DNA of 64,000 nt from Streptomyces bicolor (GCF_000719285.1 NZ_JOFS01000035.1:41734-105733), one strand, 5' to 3'. Positions 1 to 8,551 are shown, numbered from the stretch's first letter. The notes: a model not told the origin generated them from the sequence alone. Numbers and translations: made by a program.

Positions 1-324
1 GGACCCTGCCACCCCGACACCCTGCGCACCCGGGGTCACCTCGCCTGGTGGCAGGGGGAACTGGGAGACTCGGTCAGCGCTGCCTCGGCAACTGCAGGGC
101 TGCTGCAGGACCAGCTTCGCGTGCTGGGACCCGATCACCCCCATACTCTGCGCACGCGGGGTCAGCTCGCCCGGTGGCGGGGAGAACTGGGGGACGTGGT
201 CGGCGCCGTAACGGCGCTTGCGGGGCTGCTGCAGGACCAACTGCGCGTGATGGGACCCAATCACGCGGACCCTCTTGCCACCGGTCGAGACCTCACCCGC
301 TGGGAGAGGGAAGCCTGCAGCTAG
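1..324 (+). CDS. TPR-repeat protein, C-terminal end (5' truncated by window)
   Basis: The open frame runs in from the window edge and stops at 322-324. It encodes about two and a half copies of a 42-residue repeat (period 126 bp) with the recurring core GPDHPHTLRTRG followed by ARWRGELGD and AGLLQDQLRV. This is the NB-ARC/kinesin-light-chain style of tetratricopeptide repeat (TPR_10/TPR_12), common at the C-terminus of large Streptomyces STAND-type regulators. The last repeat breaks off at GPNHADPLATG and the protein ends EREACS. Only the protein-interaction repeats are visible, so the N-terminal effector or ATPase domain cannot be named. Confidence 0.7.
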   Translation, partial: GPCHPDTLRTRGHLAWWQGELGDSVSAASATAGLLQDQLRVLGPDHPHTLRTRGQLARWRGELGDVVGAVTALAGLLQDQLRVMGPNHADPLATGRDLTRWEREACS

Positions 325-429
325 ATCGTTCCCGTTGCGACGACCTGGCGATCGCCGGACCGGCGGTTGAGGCCCCGCGGGTGTTGGTGTGTCTCGTGAG
401 ACACAAATCAGCCTGGGACCGGGACTCCG

Positions 430-873
430 GTGACCGAGTCGACGCAAGTCTGCGGAACGGGTGCCAGCTGGCTGGAGGTCGGCGTAGGGGTGGAGGCGGG
501 CGCCGGCGGTGCCGTCGGCGAGTGTGCGCTGCGGCGTCGCCGGCTGGGCCGGGGTGGGGGCGGGGGCGTTGCGGCCGAGGAGGTCGAGTGCGGCTTGGGG
601 GCCGTGGTCGCGTCGGGCGGCACCCCCTCCCTGAGCAAGGTCGCGGCCCTGTGGTCTGGCAAGCCGGTCACGGTCCGGCTGGAGGACCTGGACAAGATCT
701 GCGCGGCCCTGGACTGCACGGTCGCCGACTTGATGGTGGCCGAGCCTCAGCAGCACCTGGCCCAGCGTGAGCAGCCGCAGCAGCGGGCCGTCGGCGAACA
801 GCGGGAGGGCGGACCGGTCCGGCCGGTTCCGCGTCGCGGCGGCGGGCCCCGCCGCGGCCTGCCGCCCAACTGA
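430..873 (+). pseudogene. XRE-type (HTH_26-like) regulator, degraded N-terminus
   Basis: Residues about 66-107 of this 147-codon frame (core KVAALWSGKPV and DLDKICAALDC) match the second half of the small XRE/Cro-C1 regulators that usually sit just upstream of the zinc-ribbon protein found at 886 in Streptomyces. The first 60 residues are low-complexity Gly/Arg/Val sequence with no helix-turn-helix start, and the C-terminus is an RGGGPRRG-like tail, so the N-terminal half has probably been lost or frameshifted. GTG/ATG starts exist, but no convincing ribosome-binding site precedes 430. It may be an inactive relic; expression cannot be judged. Confidence 0.4.
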
Positions 874-885
874 GGCGGCGAGACC

Positions 886-1840
886 ATGGTGATCAGCGAA
901 TGCGTCCGCTGCCACGGCTGGGGACCGGTCCGTCCGCTAGGCAGCTGCCAGACCTGCCTCAACTGGACGCCCCGCGGCGGTTACAAGGGCCTATGTCACC
1001 GGCGCCGGCACGAGGGCAAGGTCAACCGCGACGGGCTGTGCCGGCTCTGCATGCTGGAGATCCGCATGGTCCCCGATCATGAGTGGGCCGATGCGGCGGC
1101 CAGGCGGACGCTGGGCCCCGTCCGGGATCTGCAGCTGCCGCTACTGCTGGAGGGTGTCCGGCTGCCCGTGGTCCTTGCGCGCCACCATGACCGGCCGCTG
1201 GTGCGCGAGCGGCTGCGGACCGAGCGCTCGGTAGGCGCTTGAACCTGGGCCAAGAAGGGCGATGACCTGCAGGTCTGCCCTCCGCAAGTCACCGGCCAGC
1301 TTCCGCTGCTGCCCCGCCTGCCCAGGACATGCACCCGCCAGCACGGATACCGGATCGCCGCCCGCGACTTCCCCGAGTGGGCGGACGTCCTCCAGGCCGT
1401 AGAACGGGTCCGCGTCCGGCGCGATCTGTCCGCGGGGTGGAGCGAGAGCGTGGTGCAGATAATGCGCCTGGCGCTGGCCTCCCGGGAGGCCAGCGAGCAG
1501 CTGGTTGACGAGTACGTCGTCGCCGAACTGCCCCGGATGAGGCCTGCCGTCGCCGAGGTCCTGCGGGAGACCGGGCTGCTGCGGCGTCGACTCGGCTCCG
1601 GACTCGCCCAAAACGGCTACCGGCGTGAGCGCCGGCGCATGGTCTCCTGCGAGCACTGCCTGGCCTGGAGCGGCGATGCCAGGCCGCTGTGTGACTCGCG
1701 GGAGTGGGCTCGTCAACCGGACCGGGCGATTGGCCCCTGCCTGCTTGTGCGGCCGCACCTGACCCCTGAAGGACGGACAGTGCCGGTTCTGCCACCTGGT
1801 GCTGAACGAACACGTCGGAGACGGCCCGGCGGTCGAGCAA
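886..1840 (+). pseudogene. Zinc-ribbon recombinase-associated protein, broken by frameshifts
   Basis: The first frame (886-1242) begins MVISECVRCHGWGPVRPLG and carries several CxxC pairs (CVRC, CQTC, CRLC), as in a widespread Streptomyces family with N-terminal zinc ribbons found beside an XRE regulator and related to site-specific recombination loci. That frame ends at 1242, but recognisable sequence continues in another frame from about 1330 (AARDFPEWADVLQ, then SREASEQLVDEYVVAELPRM). A second zinc ribbon at 1640-1800 (CEHCLAWSGDARPLC, then QCRFCHLVLNEHVGD) needs a further frame change and has an internal stop. At least three lesions are present, so this is a pseudogene. Confidence 0.6.
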
Positions 1841-2113
1841 CTCGAGCGCGAACGACGCCCCTTCCTGCCACTTCGTACCGTCGTGAACCATGAGTTCAAC
1901 CGACGAGACGTGGGAGGTGAACGGTGGCCTGCCAGCTAGGTCGGTCTCGATCTCCTCCAGGACGGCGTCTCCCTGGCCTTGCGCGATGGTCAGGTGCGGC
2001 ACAATCTCGGCGAATCGGCCGCCATACGGCGGAGCCTCAGGCCAACGATCAGCGATCGCCTCTGTGAGCTGTCGCAACTGCGTGTCAGGCTCGGGGACGA
2101 GATAGAGAACTTC
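1841..2113 (-). pseudogene. 2'-5' RNA ligase / 2H phosphoesterase family, C-terminal fragment
   Basis: On the minus strand this stretch reads VLYLVPEPD, RWPEAPPYGG and EIVPHLTIAQG, the C-terminal half of the LigT-like 2H phosphoesterases (the second HxT motif is HLT). The first HxT motif and the whole N-terminal half are absent: upstream of VLYLVP the frame enters unrelated sequence. It also overlaps the end of the zinc-ribbon relic. The fragment cannot form the two-histidine active site and is taken as a truncated relic at a rearrangement junction. Confidence 0.6.
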
Positions 2114-2175
2114 CCGGGATTGTTCCGCATCTCTCGAATCGCAGGTCAAAGGCTGGGTGACTGCCCAGCACGTCC

Positions 2176-3786
2176 GTGAGTGCGGAGTGGACGGACGCAT
2201 TCGCCGAGCTCGGCTACCGCTTCAGCACCCCGCTCAAGGCCGACACAGACGGCGACGGCACCAAGGACGGCGCCGAGGACCCCGACAAGGACGGCCTCAC
2301 GGCCGCCCGCGAGCTCAAGCTCCGCACCACGCCCACCCGCGCCGACACCGACCAGGACGGCCTCGCGGACGGCCGCGAGCTGAAGCTCCGCACGGAGCCC
2401 ACCGAGGCCGACACCGACGGCGACGGCGTCCAGGACGGCGAGGAGACGAGGCTCAACGCCTCCCCCCGCGCCAAGAGCTCCACCTTCGACGTGACCCGCC
2501 GCGCGGTCGGCGGCGCCACCGCCGCCGAGGCCACGCTCAAGGGCCTGCGCGCCAAGCAGGTCGGCGGCTTCCAGGTCACCCGGCTCCCTGCCAAGCAGCG
2601 GGAGTTCCCGGAGTCCACTCCGGGCTACCTCGGCAACGGCTTCCAGGTCTCCGCCCCCGCGGACGGAGCCGCAAGGCTCATCTTCCGCCTCGACCCCGAC
2701 CGTACGGAGGGCACCGCACCCGCCCTCTACCGCTACGACGAGAAGGCCCGCCACCTCGTCAAGCAGTCGGGCCAGCAGCGCAGCGGCAGCACGATCACGG
2801 CCACCGCCACGGCGGGCTCCGCCAAGTACGTCGTCCTCGACAGCCACGCCTTCGACAAGGCAGGCCCCAAGGCCCCTGGCAAGCGAATCCTCTCCGACGG
2901 CCCCGGCGACGGCGGAGACCCGGGTGACCCGGGCGACCCGCCCCCGACCGATATGCTGATCCACCAGTCGTCCTTCCGCGAGGGCCGCCGCAAGGCCCCT
3001 GACCCCCAGCGCCCACCGGTCCCGGCCGACCCGCGCGTCGCCGACGACCTCACCTTCAACGACTACAACTTCGACGAACTCACCGACCTCGGCTGGGAGT
3101 TCTGGGTCGCCCGCATCACGCCCGAGTTCTTGATGTGGGCCGAGTTCAACGACATCATGAACTTCGGCAAGCTCGGCGCCGACGCCGACTACGCCCAGTC
3201 CGTCGACGACCTCCGCAACGCCTTCCGCTACGGCCGCGGCGGTCAGAGCGCGGGCACGGTCACCGTCGACGACAACTTCGACCCCGGCCGCTACCTCTAC
3301 CGCGGCTCCGGCACGGCCCTCTCCCGCGCCGTCGGCGCCTCACCGCAGGAGAAGACGTACACCGACAAGGCCGTCCAGATCATCAAGCAGTCCCTCATCG
3401 ACAACCAGGGCCGCACCGATCAGCTCAAGGTCCAGGAGGACCTCTCCAAGAACTTCCTCTTCCAGGAGTTCCTGCGCCAGGACGTGAAGTACCCGGTGTA
3501 CGACTTCTCGCTCTGGGACGCCAACCAGCGCGCCCTGTCCATCGCGATCCACCAGTTCCACGGCCACACGATCGCGCTGAAGGACTACAAGGTTGAGGGC
3601 AACTCCTTCTCCGGCAGGCTCGTCTTCCACTCCTACGACCACTTCGGTCTCGACCCGGACGACGAGATCACGGAGTACGGCTTCATCGACTGGTTTACGC
3701 TCCAGCACTATGACCGGTTCGACGGGAAGTACCCCCCGCCGATCGCGCAGGCGGACATCGAGATCCCCATCAGCGGCACGTTCTGA
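2176..3786 (+). CDS. Thrombospondin-3-like calcium-repeat protein with DUF3289-like C-terminus
   Basis: The predicted protein has 536 residues. Residues about 20-95 contain four DxDxDG-type calcium loops (DTDGDGTKDG, DPDKDGLTA, DTDQDGLADG, DTDGDGVQDG), spaced like thrombospondin type 3 repeats. A Gly-Asp-Pro linker follows at about 237-255. The C-terminal third (YDFSLWDANQRALSIAIHQ, NSFSGRLVFHSYDHFGLD, DWFTLQHYDRF) resembles the DUF3289 domain of unknown function; this family match is from memory. No signal peptide is visible, the frame has a stop just before the GTG (2158-2160), and no ribosome-binding site precedes 2176, so the 5' end may have been lost at the junction with the phosphoesterase fragment. 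A secreted cell-surface or effector role is inference. Confidence 0.6.
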   Translation: MSAEWTDAFAELGYRFSTPLKADTDGDGTKDGAEDPDKDGLTAARELKLRTTPTRADTDQDGLADGRELKLRTEPTEADTDGDGVQDGEETRLNASPRAKSSTFDVTRRAVGGATAAEATLKGLRAKQVGGFQVTRLPAKQREFPESTPGYLGNGFQVSAPADGAARLIFRLDPDRTEGTAPALYRYDEKARHLVKQSGQQRSGSTITATATAGSAKYVVLDSHAFDKAGPKAPGKRILSDGPGDGGDPGDPGDPPPTDMLIHQSSFREGRRKAPDPQRPPVPADPRVADDLTFNDYNFDELTDLGWEFWVARITPEFLMWAEFNDIMNFGKLGADADYAQSVDDLRNAFRYGRGGQSAGTVTVDDNFDPGRYLYRGSGTALSRAVGASPQEKTYTDKAVQIIKQSLIDNQGRTDQLKVQEDLSKNFLFQEFLRQDVKYPVYDFSLWDANQRALSIAIHQFHGHTIALKDYKVEGNSFSGRLVFHSYDHFGLDPDDEITEYGFIDWFTLQHYDRFDGKYPPPIAQADIEIPISGTF

Positions 3787-3799
3787 CCTCGCCGACCTG

Positions 3800-4372
3800 A
3801 TGCCCCACAGGCGCTCGCCGGTCCGGGTCCTGGTCGTCACGCTGCTCGTCGTGATGGCCGGGTACCTGGCCTGGCGGGTCGCCGTCCTCGCGGGCCTGGA
3901 GGCCCACTTCGGCAGTGGCTTCGACGAGCAGCGCTTCAACCGGCTGCAGCAGGAGTACGACCGCCGCGAGGACGCCTTCGCCCGGGCCGACGCCCGGATG
4001 CGGAAGCTGATCGCGGAACACCCCCGCGCCGAACGCATCGACTGGAGCCGGTACCGGACCTGCGTCCGCGAGCCCGGCCGCCCCTCCGACACGTGCACGA
4101 CGACGCCCCCGCGTGATCAGAAGGTGTACGACGCCCTCTGGGGCGTCAGCGTGATCCTCTACCAGTCCAAGGACGAGGGCCGCACGTTCTACCGCTTCTA
4201 CCACGAGGACCCCCCGCGCTACACGATCATGCGCGCCCCGGAGGACACCGCGGGGGAGGCCGAGGAGTACGCGGATGCCCACGGCTTCCGCTCCACCCGC
4301 CCCCTCGGGGCCGGCTGGACGATCCTCGGCCCGATCGACGACATCGGCCGCGAGGAGAAGCAGTTCCCGTAG
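3800..4372 (+). CDS. Single-pass membrane protein, function unknown
   Basis: The product has 190 residues. It has a short basic N-terminus and one strong transmembrane segment (residues 9-30, RVLVVTLLVVMAGYLAWRV), then a soluble part with a charged helix (QEYDRREDAFARADARMRK) and a conserved-looking end (YRFYHEDPPRYTIMRAP, GAGWTILGPIDDIG). ATG 3800 lies 14 bases after the stop of the calcium-repeat protein, so the two are probably co-transcribed. The pairing of a large putative secreted protein with a small membrane protein would fit an effector-partner arrangement, but no immunity or chaperone family is recognised. Confidence 0.6.
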   Translation: MPHRRSPVRVLVVTLLVVMAGYLAWRVAVLAGLEAHFGSGFDEQRFNRLQQEYDRREDAFARADARMRKLIAEHPRAERIDWSRYRTCVREPGRPSDTCTTTPPRDQKVYDALWGVSVILYQSKDEGRTFYRFYHEDPPRYTIMRAPEDTAGEAEEYADAHGFRSTRPLGAGWTILGPIDDIGREEKQFP

Positions 4373-4403
4373 GTGGGCTCGCGGAACGCTTCGCCGGGGT
4401 ACG

Positions 4404-4523
4404 TGGAGCTGGTTTGTTCCGGACGGGCTGTGGGAGATCGCGAAGCCGCTGATCCCGCCGTCGAGGGTGCGGCCGCAGGGCGGCGGAACGCAGGACACCC
4501 CTGATGAGACGCTGTTCGCGGCC
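4404..4523 (+). mobile_element. IS5-family transposase, N-terminal stub
   Basis: The plus-strand frame encodes WSWFVPDGLWEIAKPLIPPS followed by RVRPQGGGTQDTPDETLFAA, the characteristic N-terminus of short IS5-group transposases in Streptomyces. The usual ATG before WSW is ACG here, and homology ends abruptly at 4523. Only about 40 codons remain, with no catalytic DDE residues, so this is an inert stub. Confidence 0.7.
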
Positions 4524-4978
4524 TCCACGACAGGGGACCCCTGGTGCCCGATTGCCGGGGCGAGCCGCTCGACGAGGTGCTCGAGCGCTTCACCGAGTCG
4601 TCCGGCCGGGCTCGGGACTTCGCGGGTGGCCTGCACGGCAACCTGAGCACGGCCCACTCCGCGGTCGGGCATCTCGCGTATAACGAGGCATCCGAAGCGC
4701 CGGACCAGGAGCCGAATTCGCGGAGCTGAGGCCGTGCCGGGCGCGGTGTGACCGCCTGCGGGCGGCCTGAGTGGAAGGCCGGGGCCGGCTGTTGAGGTCC
4801 CGGCCTTCCGTCTGCGGCGCCTAGGCCGCGGTCCCGGGCAGCTCCGCATTCGCGGCAGTCAACTCGCACCAAAAATCATCACCTATGAGTGAGATTCATA
4901 AAAATTGGTGTGACTTTGAGGCGTCCAATGTGTGGATACGGCTATTCTCGGGGTTAGTTGCTAGGCATGGGAGGGTGA
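4524..4978. other. Intergenic region before the tap-like gene
   Basis: No confident gene. A short open frame at 4544-4729 (+, LDEVLERFTESSGRARDF) looks like a small gene fragment of unknown family. The end of the region (4870-4975) is distinctly AT-richer than its surroundings and holds the presumed promoter of the downstream two-gene operon, although no consensus -35/-10 pair could be fixed. Confidence 0.4.
4773..4809. terminator. Hairpin terminator candidate
   Basis: Perfect 11-bp inverted repeat ggaaggccggg / cccggccttcc with a 15-nt loop. It separates the relics on the left from the AT-richer promoter region of the tap-like operon. There is no T-run, as is usual for Streptomyces. Confidence 0.5.
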
Positions 4979-7516
4979 GTGAGTCAGTCGGCACACGAAG
5001 AGGCCGCGATGAACGCGACCGAGGCACGCAACGCCCTCTACACCCTCGTGAAGCGCGCCGAGGAAGACGCGCGCACGACCCTGATCTACAAGGGCCAGAA
5101 GCGGCAGGAACGCGTCCTGCTGGCACCCCTCGACCGCCTCCCCGCAGCACGGAAGACCGAGGCCCTGCCGTCCCACGTTCTCAGTGCGGCGCAGAAGGAC
5201 TTCGGTGACCTCATCACGCGAGCTGCCCAGGGACAGCCGCAAGTGCTCCTGCGGAACACCACACCGGTCGCGGTACTGCTGCCCGCCGACGTCGTCGCCG
5301 GTACCCACTCAGCCGATCCGGCCGCAGCCGCAGCCGCGGCGCCCGCAGGAGGTGCGGTGAACAGCCAAGGCCACCCGGAACGCAAGAGCGCACCGCGCAG
5401 GCTCACCACGCTGGGCGACGCCATCGGCGCTGCACTGACCTCAGGCCCAGTCGGCAGCACGACGTTCGGGCTGCCCGGTCTGGACGCGGCGACAGGCGGT
5501 CTCCAGTCAGGCCGCCTGACGCTCGTAGCTGCCGCTCCGAACGTCGGTGGAAGCCTGCTGGGACTGGCCGCCGCACGGCAGACCGCGCTCGTCGACAACC
5601 ACAAGGTCCTCTACGCGGCGTCAGGGCCGAACCAGGCCGACATCATGCGCCGGATCATCTCCGCCGAGACCAGTGGCGACTACCCCCGCCTGAAGCAGGG
5701 CCGCCTCACGGAGCAAGAGCAGCAAGTCGCCCGGAAGCTGGTCCAAGCACCGCTACTGATCGACGACGGCAGCGACCTGACCGCCGAGGCGATCGCAGAA
5801 ACCGCCCCGTACGTCGAGGACCTCGCCCTCGTGGTCGTGGACCGGCTCCAGGCCGCCCGCAACGCCCGCCTCCCGCTGTCGGGTGACCGTCTCCCAGACG
5901 CCTCCCAGGTCCTGGCCTCCCTCGCGCGTACCCTGCACGTGCCGGTGCTCGCCATCGTGGACAGCACCGATCCCACGCTCCTGGGCCTCCTGGACGCCGA
6001 CGTCCTGGTGACGCTCACTCCGACCGAGGACCCTGCCAAGGTCCAGGTGACGGTCGCGGAACGCGACTTCGGCACGATCGGCTCGGCGTACCTGCGCCCC
6101 GACCTGCTGCACGCCCGCTTCCTCGACGCCGGCGCCACCCCCGTCGGCCGCGCGGGTGGCGAAGGATCCGCGCAGATCCTGGGCAATGCGGTGGAGCAGG
6201 AGCTCGCTGCAGCAGCGCTTCCCTACACGTCCGGTGCCCAGCAGGGCCTGCCGGCCTCCGTCACCCACGTGTTGGCGGCACTGCGCACCGCACTGACCAA
6301 CGGCGACCCCGAAGCCCTCGCGGAACTCGGGCCCTGCCTCGCTGAGACGGCTGCGGCGCCGCCGCAGCTGCCGGACACCGCCGAGGGCCGCCGACTCGCC
6401 GCCGCGCTGCAGGCGTACGGCACCGCCGCGTCCGCGGGCACCACCGGGCAGCCTGCCGCTGCCGGAATCCAGCCCACCGCCGACCGTGGGCAAATCCCCG
6501 ACGCCGACGAAGAAGAGGAGGACGGGGACGGTCTGGTACCGGGGGATGAGGAGGACGAGCCCGAAGGAGCGGTCTTCCCCGCCCTGAGGATCCTCAAAGA
6601 CGCGGTCGCCCGCTCGAAGATGCACCCGATCCCGGTCATCCGCACCGAGGAACGCGACAGCGGCCCGTGGCCGCTGATCAGTGAGGACATGGACGGCGAG
6701 CCTCGCTGGGTCCACCCCAGCGTCACCCTCGCCCGCGTTCCGCACATCAAGGCGAACGGCAAGCGCGTCCGGCGCGAGCAGCTCGACGTGCCCGACTCGT
6801 TCGGCGAGGGCGTGCTGTGCCTGATCGACCGTAACGGCAGCTACCCGTCCGCCTGTTCGGCCGTTCCCCTCGCCCCGAACAAGCTGCTGCACACCGGCCC
6901 CCTGGACGCTTTCGACAAGACCCAGGCCGGGATCTACCTCATCGACATCCCGCAGTGGAGCCGTACCGACATGCCGCACCCCCTGGGGCGGATGATCGAA
7001 CGGCCCGACGACCAGGGCCGCGTGTGGGTAACTACCCCGCACATCAAACAGCTCGAGAAACTCGTCCGCGAAGGCCACCTCGCCGCCGCCCCGGCCATTC
7101 ACGACTCCTGGACCGGGAAGGCCAACGAGTCTCTCTTCAAGCCGTTCTACGAGGCCACCCGGAAGGCACGCACTGAGCTCGTCCAGGTCGGCGGTGACCC
7201 CTACAAGGCGTACAAGACCCGGCTGTCCATCGCGCTGCGCCTGCTGTGGCCCAAGCGCGCGGAACAGCGGTCCCCGTTCTGGCGGCCCGACTGGCGCATG
7301 AGCATGGTCGCCGAGGCATCCGTCCGTCACTGGTCGGTAGCCTTCAGGGCCGTCCAGGACGGGCACAAGCTCATCGCCCTGCGTAACGTCGACGCGGCCG
7401 TCTTCTGGACGCCCCGCGGCACGCCGCCCCCCACGTACCGGATCGGGACCGGCTTCGGCGAAGTGAAGGCCAAGTTCATCCAGCCCGGCGAGATCATTCC
7501 CGAGGGTGACGACTGA
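4979..7516 (+). CDS. Tap-like telomere protein fused to Phd repeats and a degenerate DnaB-like domain
   Basis: The protein has 845 residues. GTG 4979 follows GGGAGG by 4 nt; ATG 5009 is an alternative. Domains in order: two Phd/YefM-like antitoxin folds (about 11-50, MNATEARNALYTLVKR; 65-103, LSAAQKDFGDLITRAAQG); a RecA fold resembling the DnaB C-terminal domain (about 140-385) with a Walker B-like LALVVVDRLQ (Asp288) but AAAPNVGGSLL where GxxGxGKT is expected, so ATP hydrolysis is doubtful; an acidic linker (508-530); and a C-terminal domain (about 545-845) resembling that of Streptomyces Tap, with LIDRNGSYPSA (Asp617) like motif A of family B polymerases. Tap recruits the terminal protein to telomere 3' overhangs. 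The gene overlaps the Tpg-like gene by 1 nt, supporting a telomere or end-replication role. The exact architecture is unfamiliar to me. Confidence 0.6.
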   Translation: MSQSAHEEAAMNATEARNALYTLVKRAEEDARTTLIYKGQKRQERVLLAPLDRLPAARKTEALPSHVLSAAQKDFGDLITRAAQGQPQVLLRNTTPVAVLLPADVVAGTHSADPAAAAAAAPAGGAVNSQGHPERKSAPRRLTTLGDAIGAALTSGPVGSTTFGLPGLDAATGGLQSGRLTLVAAAPNVGGSLLGLAAARQTALVDNHKVLYAASGPNQADIMRRIISAETSGDYPRLKQGRLTEQEQQVARKLVQAPLLIDDGSDLTAEAIAETAPYVEDLALVVVDRLQAARNARLPLSGDRLPDASQVLASLARTLHVPVLAIVDSTDPTLLGLLDADVLVTLTPTEDPAKVQVTVAERDFGTIGSAYLRPDLLHARFLDAGATPVGRAGGEGSAQILGNAVEQELAAAALPYTSGAQQGLPASVTHVLAALRTALTNGDPEALAELGPCLAETAAAPPQLPDTAEGRRLAAALQAYGTAASAGTTGQPAAAGIQPTADRGQIPDADEEEEDGDGLVPGDEEDEPEGAVFPALRILKDAVARSKMHPIPVIRTEERDSGPWPLISEDMDGEPRWVHPSVTLARVPHIKANGKRVRREQLDVPDSFGEGVLCLIDRNGSYPSACSAVPLAPNKLLHTGPLDAFDKTQAGIYLIDIPQWSRTDMPHPLGRMIERPDDQGRVWVTTPHIKQLEKLVREGHLAAAPAIHDSWTGKANESLFKPFYEATRKARTELVQVGGDPYKAYKTRLSIALRLLWPKRAEQRSPFWRPDWRMSMVAEASVRHWSVAFRAVQDGHKLIALRNVDAAVFWTPRGTPPPTYRIGTGFGEVKAKFIQPGEIIPEGDD

Positions 7517-8088
7517 TGGCCGGGCCCACAGGCCGCGGAGGCTCCCTGGGCGCCGCCCTCAACGATCTCCTGCGCTCCCAAGTCACCCCCCGCCACCGGC
7601 TTTCGTCGTACACGGCCAAGCACTGGCACGCCCAGCTCAGCCACCTCACCACGACCCACCGCGGCTACCAGGCCCTGGAGGACGCCGGCCTCCACGTGAC
7701 CACGACGACCCTCATCAACTGGCTGTCTGATCCCGAGTACAACATCCGCCGCAGCTACATCGACATCATCCACACCGCGTACGAGAACGCCGCCGTCGTC
7801 CCCGCCGTTGCGATCCCCGACCACGTCAAGAGGGGCCAGTACGAGATCAGCGGCGTCGTCAAGACGGGCGACGACGAGCGCGAACGCGGCAACCGCCGGG
7901 CGGCGCCCCTGCGCATCGACGGCAGCCGGGGCGACTGGGCCGAGATCGAGGAACTCTGGCTGGCCGGCGAGCTCACCGACGACGAGTTCGAAGACCACTT
8001 TATCGACGACATCATCGTGGCGGACATCGGCGAAGGCACCGACGGATGGGAGTTTCCCGGCGCCTCATACTCCGTCGAACTCAGGTGA
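7516..8088 (+). CDS. Tpg-like terminal protein candidate
   Basis: The product has 190 residues, close to the roughly 185 of Streptomyces terminal protein Tpg. ATG 7516 overlaps the upstream stop (TGATG), so it is translationally coupled. A helix-turn-helix-like segment lies at about residues 50-75 (GYQALEDAGLHVTTTTLINWL). The acidic C-terminal half (DWAEIEELWLAGELTDDEF, then WEFPGASYSVEL) follows the order seen in Tpg: HTH, central basic segment, acidic end. Tpg caps linear DNA 5' ends and primes end patching through a Ser/Thr. Sequence identity looks low, so the call rests on size, architecture and the Tap-like neighbour. A plain DNA-binding regulator is the alternative. A broken paralogue lies at 30555. 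Confidence 0.5.
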   Translation: MAGPTGRGGSLGAALNDLLRSQVTPRHRLSSYTAKHWHAQLSHLTTTHRGYQALEDAGLHVTTTTLINWLSDPEYNIRRSYIDIIHTAYENAAVVPAVAIPDHVKRGQYEISGVVKTGDDERERGNRRAAPLRIDGSRGDWAEIEELWLAGELTDDEFEDHFIDDIIVADIGEGTDGWEFPGASYSVELR

Positions 8089-8098
8089 GGACGAGGCC

Positions 8099-8551
8099 AT
8101 GGCACAGCGGAAGATCGCAGACATGTACGAACTCCTGCGTCAGGCCCCCAGACGGCGAGACCTTGAGCAGGATGGGATCCGGCTCGTGTGCGACGGCACC
8201 GTCCTGCACATGTCCACGGCCGACGTACAGGAATTCCCGGCGAGAATGATCTTGCTCGAGTTCACCCAAGACCTGGGGCGTTCAACAACCTCACATGGGA
8301 ACATCGGCCTAGCGGCCGTGACGCGCTCAAGCTCTTCAACGAGGACATCACCGCATGGGACGTGGTCAGGCGATGACCCTGAGGAGCAGGATCTGGTCAT
8401 GGGCCTGGCGGTCGCACCGTGTTCGCCCCCGACGCGCACCGTCGACGAGGTGCTCGCCCACTTCGGCGAGTCCGACGGTGGGGCCTGGCGCTCCGGCTGC
8501 TCCGGGACGCCATGGAGCGCCGAGACCCCGACGACGTCGAGATGGCGTTGA
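8099..8551 (+). CDS. Possible third gene of the tap-like operon, probably frameshifted
   Basis: ATG 8099 sits 10 nt after the Tpg-like stop with a gaggacgagg purine run in front. The first 60 residues (MAQRKIADMYELLRQAPRRR, then GTVLHMSTADVQEFPARMI) look like real protein, but after about 8280 amino-acid content becomes implausible, while another frame reads LTWEHRPSGRDALKLFNED. The reading frame has probably been broken near 8280. No family is recognised. Confidence 0.3.
   Translation: MAQRKIADMYELLRQAPRRRDLEQDGIRLVCDGTVLHMSTADVQEFPARMILLEFTQDLGRSTTSHGNIGLAAVTRSSSSTRTSPHGTWSGDDPEEQDLVMGLAVAPCSPPTRTVDEVLAHFGESDGGAWRSGCSGTPWSAETPTTSRWR

Noticed and set aside
5753..7366. Long minus-strand open frame (537 codons) opposite the tap-like gene
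   Set aside because: Mirror of a strongly coding plus-strand gene in GC-rich DNA. Its residue content (GDRDRV, RAAVAF and similar) has no recognisable domain, and the plus strand shows clear motifs.
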